This document shows positions 6,747 to 15,765 of a stretch of DNA of 17,516 nt, piece by piece. Source of the DNA: Actinomycetes bacterium (GTDB lineage Bacteria; Actinomycetota; Actinomycetes; Actinomycetales; Cellulomonadaceae); the NCBI GenBank assembly GCA_023461115.1, contig JAEWOA010000210.1, positions 1 through 17,516 on the forward strand, written 5' to 3'. The notes under the pieces are model-generated. The model searched no databases. It was not told the origin of the DNA and saw only the letters and a list, made by a program, of their open reading frames with translations. The number at the start of each line of letters is the position of its first letter. Positions within the stretch are counted from its first letter, which is position 1. A program made the position numbers and the translations under genes.

Positions 6747-6797
6747 TGACTGGCGTTGGCGCTGCGCGCGCCGGGGCGAGACCCCGGTGGCGCTGAG

Positions 6798-6803
6798 TAC
6801 AAT
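6798..6803 (+). promoter_or_regulatory. Candidate housekeeping -10 (TACAAT) of sigA
   Basis: TACAAT differs from TATAAT at one base and is preceded by TGAG, close to an extended -10. No -35 is seen at the proper distance. A start near 6810 gives a leader of about 50 nt containing a CCCGG/CCGGG hairpin (6816-6834, 9-nt loop) and the AAAGG ribosome site. Confidence 0.45.
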
Positions 6804-6847
6804 ATGCGTCTACCTCCCGGCACTTGAATCCGGGTGTCGTGCTGCCG

Positions 6848-6852
6848 AAAGG
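6848..6852 (+). promoter_or_regulatory. Ribosome binding site of sigA (AAAGG)
   Basis: AAAGG lies 6 nt before the GTG at 6859 and decides the start. The reading frame stays open upstream to an ATG at 6706, but that extension has no sigma-factor character and would cover both promoters. Confidence 0.7.
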
Positions 6853-6858
6853 TCGTTC

Positions 6859-8481
<1,623 letters not shown>

Positions 8482-8492
8482 GCATTCCCGAC

Positions 8493-8523
8493 GAAGCCCG
8501 GCCCCTTCCGGGGGCCGGGCTTC
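8493..8523 (+). terminator. Rho-independent-type terminator of sigA
   Basis: A perfect 13-bp stem (GAAGCCCGGCCCC at 8493-8505 with GGGGCCGGGCTTC at 8511-8523) closes a 5-nt loop 11 nt after the sigA stop. It lacks a strong T-tract, as is common in very GC-rich actinobacteria. Confidence 0.85.
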
Positions 8524-8567
8524 GCTGTGCGTGGGCTCGTGGTGCGCGCCGGCGCGAGCACAAACGA

Positions 8568-8598
8568 CGAGGCCCGGACCGCGATGGTCCGGGCCTCG
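8568..8598 (-). terminator. Terminator of the DUF7455 gene
   Basis: A perfect 13-bp stem (CGAGGCCCGGACC at 8568-8580 with GGTCCGGGCCTCG at 8586-8598) with a 5-nt loop lies 13 nt beyond the DUF7455 stop. Read on the minus strand it is followed by TCGTTTGT, a modest T-rich tail. It faces the sigA terminator with 44 nt between them, insulating the two convergent genes. Confidence 0.8.
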
Positions 8599-8611
8599 GG
8601 AGTCGTCGGGG

Positions 8612-8824
8612 TCAGCGCGCGCCGGCGCCGTGCTCCTCGAGCAGTCGGTCCGTCTCGTCGTGCACGTGCGTGGCGACGGACGCGAACTTGGGCGCGTGCT
8701 CGCGCGCGTGGTGCGCGCAGAACAGCAGCTCTCCGGACGGCAGCGAGACGCGCACGTAGGCCTGCGCGCCGCAACGGTCGCAGCGGTCGGCTGCGGTCAG
8801 GGGTTGAGTCGTCGTCCCAGTCAC
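8612..8824 (-). CDS. Small zinc-ribbon-like protein (DUF7455 family)
   Basis: This small soluble protein of 70 residues has the actinobacterial pattern LTAADRCDRCGAQAYVRV (9-26), then LLFCAHHAREH (33-43). Cys15, Cys18, Cys36 and His39 (or His38) could bind one zinc ion in a ribbon-like fold. The family is conserved beside principal sigma factor genes in actinobacteria, but its function is not known to me. The GTG at 8824 gives the usual family length and start (a short Thr-rich arm before LTAADRC). An in-frame extension to 9001 has no family character. No clear ribosome site or consensus -10 is seen; TTCTAT six nt upstream is a weak leaderless candidate. It is convergent with sigA and divergent from parE. 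Confidence 0.82.
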   Translation of the reverse strand: MTGTTTQPLTAADRCDRCGAQAYVRVSLPSGELLFCAHHAREHAPKFASVATHVHDETDRLLEEHGAGAR

Positions 8825-8897
8825 GGATCCATAGAACCATCCCTGCCTGGCGCCGAGCGCACCGAAACGGGCAGGTTCGCTACCCGCGTACTCAAAC

Positions 8898-8922
8898 GTC
8901 ACCGGATCGTGACGCGCGTGAC
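8898..8922. promoter_or_regulatory. GTGAC repeat cluster between the DUF7455 gene and parE
   Basis: GTGAC occurs at 8909 and 8918, 9 bp apart (GTGACGCGC, GTGACACGC), with an inverted GTCAC at 8898 forming GTCAC-N6-GTGAC. Read on the minus strand the pair is GTCACGCGC then GTCACGATC, the same spacing and core as the array upstream of the LysM gene. A response-regulator (MtrA-like) site is possible. It is weaker than the other array because there are only two direct units. Confidence 0.35.
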
Positions 8923-8995
8923 ACGCGCGCGTGCGGCGGCGCAGGTGGGGCGGGCGCCCACGGCGCGGTTGCCCGGGAGTGTCAGGGGGCCCGAC

Positions 8996-9001
8996 TACCA
9001 T
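8996..9001 (+). promoter_or_regulatory. -10 hexamer TACCAT of parE (leaderless start)
   Basis: TACCAT is followed by exactly 7 nt (9002-9008) and the GTG start at 9009. There is no Shine-Dalgarno, so a leaderless mRNA is inferred. Confidence 0.55.
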
Positions 9002-9008
9002 CGGGGCC

Positions 9009-11138
9009 GTGACGACGACCTCCCCGCAGTCCGGCTACACGGCCCGGCACCTCTCGGTGCTCGAGGGCCTGGAGGCCGTCCGCAAGCGCCCTGGCATGTA
9101 CATCGGCACCACCGACAGCCGCGGGCTCATGCACTGTCTGTGGGAGATCATCGACAACTCGGTCGACGAGGCGCTGGCCGGCTACGGCGACCGCATCGAG
9201 GTCGTGCTGCACGCGGACTCGTCGGTCGAGGTCAAGGACAACGCCCGTGGCATCCCGGTCGACATCGAGCCCAAGACGGGGCTGACCGGAGTCGAGGTCG
9301 TCTACACCAAGCTCCACGCGGGCGGGAAGTTCGGGGGCGGCTCGTACGGCGCGTCCGGCGGCCTGCACGGCGTGGGCGCCTCGGTGGTCAACGCGCTCTC
9401 GGCGCGGCTCGACGTCGAGGTGGACCGCGACGGCAAGACGCACCGGATGACGTTCCATCGTGGTGAGCCGGGCGTGTTCGACGACGCGGCGGGCCGGACG
9501 CCCGAGTCGCCGTTCGAGCCGTTCGTCTCGCGCTCGGAGCTCGCGGTGGTGGGCAAGGTCGCGCGCGCCAAGACCGGCACGCGCGTGCGGTACTGGGCGG
9601 ACCGCCAGATCTTCCCCAAGACGGCGCTGTTCAGCTACGACGAGCTCGTCACGCGCGCGCGGCAGACCAGCTTCCTGGTGCCCGGCCTGACGATCGTGCT
9701 CCGGGACGAGCGCGGGATCCCCGGGACCCCCGGCGAGCACGGCCCGCATGAGGAGACCTTCCTGCACAGCGGCGGGGCGGTGGACTTCGTGGACTTCCTG
9801 GCGCCCGACGCGCCCGTCACCGACACGTGGCGCCTGACGGGGACGGGCACGTTCACCGAGACCGTCCCGGTGCTCGACGAGCGCGGCCACCTCACGCCCG
9901 CCGAGGTGCAGCGCACGTGCGACGTGGAGGTCGCGCTGCGGTGGGGGACGGGCTACGACACCGAGCTGCGCACCTTCGTCAACATCATCTCGACGCCCAA
10001 GGGCGGCACCCACCAGGCCGGCTTCGAGGCCGGTCTGCTCAAGGTGCTGCGCAAGCAGGTCGAGCTCAATGCGCGCCGGCTCAAGATCGCGGCGAAGGAC
10101 GCCGCGACCGAGCGCATCGAGAAGGACGACATGCTCGCGGGCATGACCGCCGTCCTGACCGTGCGCCTCGCGGAGCCGCAGTTCGAGGGGCAGACCAAGG
10201 AGGTGCTGGGGACCGGGCCGGTCCGCGGCATCGTCGCGAGGGTCGTCGAGACCGAGATGGGCGCGCTGTTCACGTCCACCAAGCGGGAGCACAAGGCGCA
10301 GACCGCGCTGCTGCTCGACAAGATCGTCGGCGAGATGCGCGCGCGCCTGTCCGCGCGCAAGCAGAAGGAGATCTCGCGCCGCAAGAACGCGCTCGAGTCG
10401 TCGTCGCTGCCCGCCAAGCTCGCGGACTGCCGCATCGACGACGTCGGCCGCAGCGAGCTCTTCATCGTCGAGGGCGACAGCGCGCTCGGCACCGCCAAGC
10501 TCGCGCGGTCGTCGGATTTCCAGGCGCTGCTGCCCATCCGCGGCAAGATCCTCAACGTCCAGAAGGCGTCCATCACGGACATGCTGAAGAACGCCGAGTG
10601 CGCCGCGATCATCCAGGTCGTCGGGGCCGGCTCGGGCCGCACGTTCGAGCTCGAGGCCGCGCGCTACGGGAAGATCGTGCTGATGACCGACGCGGACGTC
10701 GACGGCGCGCACATCCGCACCCTGCTGCTCACGTTGTTCTTCCGGTACATGCGCCCGCTGGTCGAGGCCGGGCGCGTGTTCGCCGCCGTGCCGCCGCTGC
10801 ACCGGATCGAGCTGCTCGGGGTGCGCGGCGACGCGGACCGGTACATCTACACGTACTCCGAGGCGGAGCTGGCCGCGACGCTCAAGAAGCTGGACCGCTC
10901 GGGCAAGCGGTACAAGGACGACATCCAGCGGTACAAGGGCCTCGGCGAGATGGACGCGGACCAGTTGGCGGAGACGACGATGGACCCGCGGCACCGGACG
11001 CTGCGCAGGGTCACGGTCGAGGCGGCGCAGCGCGCGGAGGAGATCTTCGAGCTGCTCATGGGCACCGACGTGGCGCCGCGCAAGGAGTTCATCGTCGCCG
11101 GCGCCGCGGGCCTGGACCGCAGCCGCATCGACGCCTGA
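9009..11138 (+). CDS. parE: DNA topoisomerase IV subunit B (ParE)
   Basis: This 709-residue ATPase subunit of a type IIA topoisomerase powers strand passage for chromosome decatenation together with ParC. The GHKL ATPase domain shows Glu46 in WEIIDNSVDEA, VKDNARGIPVD (75-85) and GGLHGVGASVVNALS (117-131). The transducer contains NIISTPKGGTHQAGF. The TOPRIM domain has EGDSALGTAK from Glu488, PIRGKILNVQKAS and the metal-binding DADVDGAH with Asp561, Asp563 and Asp565. The C-terminal part has the family RYKGLGEMDADQL motif. GASVVNALS and the SYGASGG stretch look like ParE rather than GyrB, and parC is found nearby instead of gyrA, dnaA or recF. The start follows a leaderless -10. Proximity to the principal sigma factor gene matches the hrdB-parE neighbourhood I recall in Streptomyces. 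Confidence 0.93.
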   Translation: MTTTSPQSGYTARHLSVLEGLEAVRKRPGMYIGTTDSRGLMHCLWEIIDNSVDEALAGYGDRIEVVLHADSSVEVKDNARGIPVDIEPKTGLTGVEVVYTKLHAGGKFGGGSYGASGGLHGVGASVVNALSARLDVEVDRDGKTHRMTFHRGEPGVFDDAAGRTPESPFEPFVSRSELAVVGKVARAKTGTRVRYWADRQIFPKTALFSYDELVTRARQTSFLVPGLTIVLRDERGIPGTPGEHGPHEETFLHSGGAVDFVDFLAPDAPVTDTWRLTGTGTFTETVPVLDERGHLTPAEVQRTCDVEVALRWGTGYDTELRTFVNIISTPKGGTHQAGFEAGLLKVLRKQVELNARRLKIAAKDAATERIEKDDMLAGMTAVLTVRLAEPQFEGQTKEVLGTGPVRGIVARVVETEMGALFTSTKREHKAQTALLLDKIVGEMRARLSARKQKEISRRKNALESSSLPAKLADCRIDDVGRSELFIVEGDSALGTAKLARSSDFQALLPIRGKILNVQKASITDMLKNAECAAIIQVVGAGSGRTFELEAARYGKIVLMTDADVDGAHIRTLLLTLFFRYMRPLVEAGRVFAAVPPLHRIELLGVRGDADRYIYTYSEAELAATLKKLDRSGKRYKDDIQRYKGLGEMDADQLAETTMDPRHRTLRRVTVEAAQRAEEIFELLMGTDVAPRKEFIVAGAAGLDRSRIDA

Positions 11139-11151
11139 CCACCTCCGCCGG

Positions 11152-11186
11152 CGACACCGAGGCCCCGCGGGGGACGCGAGGTGTCG
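11152..11186 (+). terminator. Possible terminator after parE
   Basis: CGACACC (11152-11158) pairs with GGTGTCG (11180-11186), and an inner CCCC/GGGG pairing lies in the loop. It starts 13 nt after the parE stop. There is no T-tract, so this is tentative. It also argues against the in-frame GTG at 11181 as start of the next gene. Confidence 0.35.
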
Positions 11187-11219
11187 GGCAATCCCGTTGC
11201 GCCGCGGCCCGTTGTCGCG

Positions 11220-11225
11220 CATCGT
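11220..11225 (+). promoter_or_regulatory. Weak -10 (CATCGT) of the tandem-GNAT gene
   Basis: CATCGT keeps the key A and final T of TANNNT and sits exactly 6 nt before the GTG at 11232, so the gene may also be leaderless. The first base does not fit. Confidence 0.3.
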
Positions 11226-11231
11226 GGCGGC

Positions 11232-12263
11232 GTGACCGAGCCCTCCACCCTCGCCCCGTTGGCCGAGCGCGTCGCCGCGCCGGCCGCCGTCCGGGTCCCC
11301 ACCGCCTCCGCGCTGGCGTGGGGCCACCTCAAGCGTGAGGACTCGCCTGCTCTGACGCGGTTGATCCTGGCGTGCCAGGAGGCCGACGGGCTGCCGTACC
11401 GCACGTCCGAGGAAGAGGTCGAGGAGCACTTCGACAGTGAGACCCTCGACGTCGCGCACGACACGCTCGCGGGCCGCGACGCGGATGGCGCGATCCGGGC
11501 GTGGGCGCTGATCACGCAGCCCGCCGGAGACACGCGCGTGGTGCGCGCCTTCCTCGACGGCGGAGTCGACCCTGCGTGGCGCCGCCAGGGCATCGGCGCC
11601 CAGGTGCTCGCGTGGTCGCAGGACCGCGGCCGCCAGCTGATCGTCGCGACCGGCAAGGAGCTGCCCGCGCGCATCGGCGTGTTCACGGACGACAACGCGA
11701 CCGCGACCGCAGCCGCCGTCGCCGCCGCCGGGTTCACGCCGATCCGCTACTACCTCGAGATGCGTCGCTCGCTGGCGGAGCCGTTGCCCGCCGTGACGGC
11801 GCCCGACGGCGTCCGGATCGCGCCTTGGTCCCAAGAGCACGACGAGGCCGCGCGGCTGGCCCACAACGAGGCGTTCGCCGACCACTGGGGGAGCGAGCCC
11901 CGCACGCCGGCCCAGTGGAGGCAGAACCGGTCGATGTTCGCTCCCCAATGGAGCTTCCTCGCGCTCGACGAGGCCACGGGCGAGGTCGCCGCCTACCTGC
12001 TGTCCGGCAAGTACGAGCAGGACTGGCCCGTCGCCGGCTACTCGTCGGGCTACACCGAGGTGCTGGGCACGCGGCGTGCGTGGCGTGGCCGCGGAATCGC
12101 CCCTGCGCTGCTCGCGACCATGATGCGCGCGCTACAGGCCGAGGGCATCGAGTACGCCGAGCTCGGCGTCGACACCGACAACCCGTCGGGCGCGCACGGC
12201 CTGTACGCGCGCCTGGGGTACACGCCACACCACACCGAGACGCTGCACACGATCGAGCTCTGA
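11232..12263 (+). CDS. Tandem GNAT-domain acetyltransferase
   Basis: This 343-residue protein has two GNAT folds in a row. The first carries the acetyl-CoA motif VDPAWRRQGIGAQVL (112-126, RRQGIG at 117-122). The second carries LGTRRAWRGRGIAPALL (278-294, RGRGIA at 285-290), followed by a typical GNAT ending (ELGVDTDNPSGAHGLYARLGY). Tandem GNAT architecture is shared with mycothiol synthase MshD, but the sequence does not look like MshD to me, and the substrate (small molecule, antibiotic or protein) cannot be assigned. I chose the GTG at 11232 over GTG 11181 because the latter lies inside a hairpin and adds residues unlike a GNAT start. It lies 93 nt after parE on the same strand. Role unknown. 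Confidence 0.82.
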   Translation: MTEPSTLAPLAERVAAPAAVRVPTASALAWGHLKREDSPALTRLILACQEADGLPYRTSEEEVEEHFDSETLDVAHDTLAGRDADGAIRAWALITQPAGDTRVVRAFLDGGVDPAWRRQGIGAQVLAWSQDRGRQLIVATGKELPARIGVFTDDNATATAAAVAAAGFTPIRYYLEMRRSLAEPLPAVTAPDGVRIAPWSQEHDEAARLAHNEAFADHWGSEPRTPAQWRQNRSMFAPQWSFLALDEATGEVAAYLLSGKYEQDWPVAGYSSGYTEVLGTRRAWRGRGIAPALLATMMRALQAEGIEYAELGVDTDNPSGAHGLYARLGYTPHHTETLHTIEL

Positions 12264-12269
12264 GCGGTC

Positions 12270-12275
12270 TACGAT
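12270..12275 (+). promoter_or_regulatory. Candidate -10 (TACGAT) of the YhhN gene
   Basis: TACGAT fits TANNNT and would start a transcript near 12282, giving a leader of about 60 nt. That leader begins with a perfect 8-bp hairpin (CGGCGGAC 12282-12289 with GTCCGCCG 12296-12303, 6-nt loop). Confidence 0.35.
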
Positions 12276-12281
12276 CACCGT

Positions 12282-12303
12282 CGGCGGACGACGAGGTCCG
12301 CCG
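12282..12303 (+). terminator. 8-bp GC hairpin between the GNAT and YhhN genes
   Basis: CGGCGGAC pairs perfectly with GTCCGCCG around a GACGAG loop, starting 19 nt after the GNAT stop. It could end the GNAT transcript or be the leader hairpin of the YhhN gene. No T-tract follows. Confidence 0.35.
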
Positions 12304-12342
12304 TCGTGCTGCCGGGCACGCCCCGGCGGGAAGGTTGTCGCC

Positions 12343-13098
12343 GTGCGTTCGTCACTCGCGCTCCGGTGCGCGGCCACCGCGTACGCCGCCCTGGTCGTCC
12401 TGCACCTCGTCGCGTTGCTCGCCGGCGCCGAGGAGGTCGCGGACGTCAGCCAGTGGCTGCTCATGCCGGCGTTGGCCGCCGTGCTCGCCGCCGCGACGCG
12501 CTGGCCGCGTGGGCACACCGTCACGTGGGCGCTCGTCGCGCTCGGCTTCTCGTGGGTGGGGGACACGCTGCCCTCGTTCGTGCCCGACGACAGCGCGTTC
12601 CTGGCGATGGTCGGAGGCTTCCTCCTGGCGCAGACCGCCTACGTCGTGGCGTTCGCGCCCTCGGTGCGTTCGTCGGTCGCGGTCCGGCGCCCCCTCGCGC
12701 TCGTCGGGTACGGGGTGGTGCTCGTCGGCCTCGTCGGGCTCTGCGCGCCGCACGCGGGCAGCCTGCTCGTGCCCGTGGCGGTCTACGGCGGCATGTTGAC
12801 GGCGATGGCGGTGCTCTCGACCGGGCTCGGGCGCGTGGCGGGGATCGGCGGCGCGGTGTTCCTCGTCTCCGACGCGCTCATCGCGCTCGACGCGTTCGTG
12901 CCCGGCTGGGCCCTGCCGGGCCAGAGCGTCTGGGTCATGGCGACCTACTGCGCGGGCCAGGCGTTGCTCGTCCTCGGGATCGTCCGGCACAACCGCGCGC
13001 GCCGCCGTGCACCCGAGGCCGCGCCCGTCGGCGTGCAGCGCCCGAAGGTCGACAACGTGGTCGCGCTCATCGCTTCACGCCCCAACGCGATCGTCTGA
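12343..13098 (+). CDS. YhhN/TMEM86 family membrane protein (lysoplasmalogenase-like)
   Basis: This 251-residue integral membrane protein has about seven or eight hydrophobic segments. YhhN/TMEM86 proteins include vertebrate lysoplasmalogenases that cleave the vinyl-ether bond of lysoplasmalogens; bacterial members are mostly uncharacterised. Conserved polar residues inside the membrane segments are visible: GFSWVGDTLP with Gly73-Asp74, FLVSDALIALDAF with Asp177 and Asp183, and ATYCAGQALL with Tyr202 and Gln206, matching the usual family pattern. The GTG start has GGAAGG eight nt upstream. The C-terminal tail after about 215 is basic and cytoplasmic. It is convergent with parC, with 58 nt between the stops. 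Lysoplasmalogenase activity is an inference from family only. Confidence 0.82.
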   Translation: MRSSLALRCAATAYAALVVLHLVALLAGAEEVADVSQWLLMPALAAVLAAATRWPRGHTVTWALVALGFSWVGDTLPSFVPDDSAFLAMVGGFLLAQTAYVVAFAPSVRSSVAVRRPLALVGYGVVLVGLVGLCAPHAGSLLVPVAVYGGMLTAMAVLSTGLGRVAGIGGAVFLVSDALIALDAFVPGWALPGQSVWVMATYCAGQALLVLGIVRHNRARRRAPEAAPVGVQRPKVDNVVALIASRPNAIV

Positions 13099-13156
13099 CC
13101 GACCGCATCGCAGCCCTGCGTGGGCGCGGCCCTGAGCGTGCGTCGCCGCCCCGTGG

Positions 13157-15631
13157 TCAGCCGATGGCGTGCAGCGGGGTGGTCAGGGCCGTGCCGGACA
13201 TGTCGCGGCGCGGGTCGAGCTCAGGCAGGTCGACGGGTTGGCCGCCCGAGCCCGTCGCCCACGCCGGGGCTGGGCCCACCCACGCGTGGAGCAGCGTGTC
13301 CTCGCCCTTGAGGAACCGGTGCGAGCGCACGCCGCCCGTCGCGCGGCCCTTGCCGGGGTACGCGTCGAACGGGGTCACCTTCGCCGAGCCGGCCTGAGTG
13401 CCCGGGAGCGCGGACGATGCGCCCGAGACCGTGACGACGACCGCCTCCTGCGCGGTTCCGGCGCGCACCGCGCCGAAGGCCACGACCCGCTGCCCGCCCG
13501 CGAGCTTGATGCCCGCCATGCCACCGGCGGCGCGTCCTTGCGGACGGACCGCGGATGCCGGGAAGTGCAGCAGCGACGAGTCGCTCGAGACCAACACGAG
13601 CTCGTCGTCGTCGCCGACGTGCGCGACGCCGACCACCTCGTCGCCGTCCTTGAGGCCGATGGCCTCCCATGCGTCGCGGTTGCCGGGGATATCGCCCTGC
13701 GCGACGCGCTTGACGACGCCCTGTGCGGTCGCGAGAGCGAGCGTGGGCGCATCCGCGGCCAGCGCGGCCAGGCCGACGACCCGCTCGCCCGCGTCGAGCG
13801 CGACGACCTCGCCGAGCGGCACTCCGCCCGAGAGGGACGGCGGGCCATCGGTCGGCGGCAGCGCGGGGAGGTCGAGCACCGGGACACGCACGATCCGGCC
13901 GCGCGACGTCACGGCGCCGACCTCGGCGCGAGCGGTCGTCGAGACGGCAGACGCGAGCACGTCGTGCTTGGCGCGGCGCGCGTCAGCGGGCCGCACGACC
14001 GGCTCGTCGGAACCCGTGCGCGCCAACAGCCCGGTGCCTGACAACAGGGCCCAGCACGGCGAGTCGGCGATCTCCAGCGGCGCGGCCGACGACTTGGCCG
14101 CCGCGCCGCCCTGGACGGCGGAGCCGCCCGCCGACTCGAGCAGGATCGTGCGGCGCGGCGTTCCGTAGGTCGCGGCGACGTCCGCCATCTCGTCGGACAC
14201 GAGTAAGCGCAGGCGCGCGTCGTCGCCCAGGATCGCGCGCAGCTCGGCGATCTCGCCCTCCAGCTGGGCCTTCTCGTTCTCGAGCTCCAGGCGCGAGAAC
14301 CGCGTCAGGCGGCGCAGGCGCAGCTCGAGGATGTACTCGGCCTGCGGCTCGGACAGGTCGAAGACGACGCGCAGGCGTGCGCGGGCGGCCTCGGCGTCGT
14401 CGGACGAGCGGATGACCTGGATGACCTCGTCGATGTCGAGGATCGCGACCAGCAGGCCCTCGACCAGGTGCAGGCGCTCGAGCCGCTTGGCCAGGCGGTG
14501 CTCCGAGCGGCGGCGCACCACCGACAGGCGGTGCTCGACCCAGACGACGAGCAGCTCGCGCAGTCCGAGCGTGCGGGGCTGGCCCTCGACGAGCGCGACG
14601 TTGTTCATCGAGAACGAGTCCTCGAGCGGCGTGAACCGGTAGAGCTGCTCGAGCACGGCCTCGGGGTGGAAGCCGGTCTTGACCTCGACGACCAGGCGCA
14701 GCCCGTGCTGGCGGTCGGTGAGGTCGACCGCGTCGGAGATGCCCTGCAGCTTCTTGGACTGCACGCCCTCCTTGATCTTCTCGATCACCTTCTCCGGGCC
14801 GACGAGGTAGGGCAGCTCGGTGATGACGATGCCCTTGCGCTTGGGCGTGACGTTCTCGATGCGCGCGGTCGCGCGCGTGCGGAACGCGCCACGCCCCGTG
14901 CGGTACGCGTCGCGCACGCCGTCGAGCCCGACGATCTTGCCGCCCGTGGGCAGGTCGGGGCCGGGCACGAAGCGCATGAGGTCGTCGAGGGTCGCGTCGG
15001 GGTGCATGACGAGGTGGCGCGCCGCCGCGACGACCTCGACGAGGTTGTGCGGCGCCATGTTGGTGGCCATGCCCACCGCGATGCCCGCGGCGCCGTTGAC
15101 CAGCAGGCCCGGGATCGCCGCGGGGAGCACCTCGGGCTGCTGCAGCTTGTTGTCGTAGTTCGGCACGAAGTCGACGACGTTCTCGTCGAGCCCCGTGGTC
15201 ATCGCGAGCGCCGCGGGCGCCATGCGCGCCTCGGTGTACCGCGGGGCGGCCGGGCCGTCGTCGAGCGAGCCGAAGTTTCCGTGCCCGTCCACGAGCGGAA
15301 GTCGCAGCGAGAACGGCTGCGCCAGGCGGACCATCGCGTCGTAGATCGCGGCGTCGCCGTGCGGGTGCAGCTTGCCCATGACCTCGCCGACGACGCGCGC
15401 CGACTTCACGTACGGCCGGTCCGGGCGCAGGCCCATGTCGGACATCTGGAACAGGATGCGCCGCTGCACGGGCTTGAGGCCGTCGCGCGCGTCCGGCAGG
15501 GCGCGCGAGTAGATCACCGAGTAGGCGTACTCGAGGAACGAGCCCTCCATCTCGGCGGCGACGTCGATGTCGACGATGCGCTCGACGAGGTCCTCGGGCG
15601 CCAGGTCCGGGGTCGCGGGGCGACGCGCCAT
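13157..15631 (-). CDS. parC: DNA topoisomerase IV subunit A (ParC)
   Basis: This 824-residue DNA-cleaving subunit of a type IIA topoisomerase partners with ParE to decatenate chromosomes. The N-terminal cleavage domain shows LPDARDGLKPVQRRIL (45-60), the quinolone-determining stretch HPHGDAAIYDAMVRLAQ (89-105) and the catalytic Tyr132 in PRYTEARM. IPGLLVNGAAGIAVGMATN (173-191) follows. A coiled-coil tower and a C-terminal beta-pinwheel complete the protein. The GyrA-box (QRRGGKG) is absent; degenerate blades such as GRAAGGMAGIKL and GKGRATGGVRS are seen, which supports ParC over GyrA. Ala94 occupies the E. coli GyrA Ser83 position and Asp98 the Asp87 position. The ATG at 15631 is preferred because GAGGAG lies upstream, although an in-frame ATG 66 nt further upstream is possible. 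Confidence 0.93.
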   Translation of the reverse strand: MARRPATPDLAPEDLVERIVDIDVAAEMEGSFLEYAYSVIYSRALPDARDGLKPVQRRILFQMSDMGLRPDRPYVKSARVVGEVMGKLHPHGDAAIYDAMVRLAQPFSLRLPLVDGHGNFGSLDDGPAAPRYTEARMAPAALAMTTGLDENVVDFVPNYDNKLQQPEVLPAAIPGLLVNGAAGIAVGMATNMAPHNLVEVVAAARHLVMHPDATLDDLMRFVPGPDLPTGGKIVGLDGVRDAYRTGRGAFRTRATARIENVTPKRKGIVITELPYLVGPEKVIEKIKEGVQSKKLQGISDAVDLTDRQHGLRLVVEVKTGFHPEAVLEQLYRFTPLEDSFSMNNVALVEGQPRTLGLRELLVVWVEHRLSVVRRRSEHRLAKRLERLHLVEGLLVAILDIDEVIQVIRSSDDAEAARARLRVVFDLSEPQAEYILELRLRRLTRFSRLELENEKAQLEGEIAELRAILGDDARLRLLVSDEMADVAATYGTPRRTILLESAGGSAVQGGAAAKSSAAPLEIADSPCWALLSGTGLLARTGSDEPVVRPADARRAKHDVLASAVSTTARAEVGAVTSRGRIVRVPVLDLPALPPTDGPPSLSGGVPLGEVVALDAGERVVGLAALAADAPTLALATAQGVVKRVAQGDIPGNRDAWEAIGLKDGDEVVGVAHVGDDDELVLVSSDSSLLHFPASAVRPQGRAAGGMAGIKLAGGQRVVAFGAVRAGTAQEAVVVTVSGASSALPGTQAGSAKVTPFDAYPGKGRATGGVRSHRFLKGEDTLLHAWVGPAPAWATGSGGQPVDLPELDPRRDMSGTALTTPLHAIG

Positions 15632-15753
15632 GCGGGGGTGCTCCTCGGGTGGTGCAGCTGACGGTGTCGGGGCCTCGTCGTGCCCGAGGCCGTCGACCAT
15701 TCTCCCTGAGCGTGCGCCGCGGGCGGGCCACGGCGCGCGGGCCCGCACCTGGA

Positions 15754-15759
15754 TAGCCT
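15754..15759 (+). promoter_or_regulatory. -10 hexamer TAGCCT of the GNAT/acyl-CoA synthetase gene (leaderless start)
   Basis: TAGCCT is followed by exactly 6 nt (15760-15765) and the GTG at 15766. There is no Shine-Dalgarno. It lies in the 134-nt divergent region shared with parC, whose own promoter I could not place; GAGAAT (15699-15704, minus) is only a weak candidate. Confidence 0.55.
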
Positions 15760-15765
15760 GGCGCC

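Noticed and set aside
6747..6752. TTGACT as a -35 box for sigA
   Set aside because: No -10 occurs 16-19 nt downstream; TACAAT is 45 nt away. The bases are better explained as the region just after the GTT of the SigR/SigH-type promoter.
6706..6858. N-terminal extension of SigA from ATG 6706
   Set aside because: It has no sigma-factor character, would run through both candidate promoters, and the GTG at 6859 has its own ribosome site.
8825..9001. N-terminal extension of the DUF7455 protein
   Set aside because: It would make an Arg/Pro-rich leader unlike the family and would overlap the GTGAC cluster and nearly reach parE.
8982..11948. 988-codon minus-strand open frame across parE and the GNAT gene
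   Set aside because: It is antisense to two well-supported genes and has the His/Arg/Leu-rich composition of a shadow frame, with no domain motif.
11232..12263. Assignment of the tandem GNAT protein as mycothiol synthase MshD
   Set aside because: Only the two-domain layout matches; the motifs and context do not support MshD.
13099..13156. Terminator between the convergent YhhN and parC genes
   Set aside because: Only a 4-bp GGGC/GCCC pairing is visible, too weak to call.
9009..15631. Calling the topoisomerase pair GyrB/GyrA
   Set aside because: There is no GyrA-box in the A subunit, the two genes are not adjacent, and the context is sigA rather than dnaA/recF, so ParE/ParC fits better.
15699..15704. 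GAGAAT as the parC -10
   Set aside because: It keeps only part of the consensus and has no -35, so I mention it but do not call it.
13983..15731. Minus-strand 582-codon frame overlapping parC
   Set aside because: It is an Arg/Pro/Gly-rich frame-shifted shadow of parC on the same strand, with no motif.
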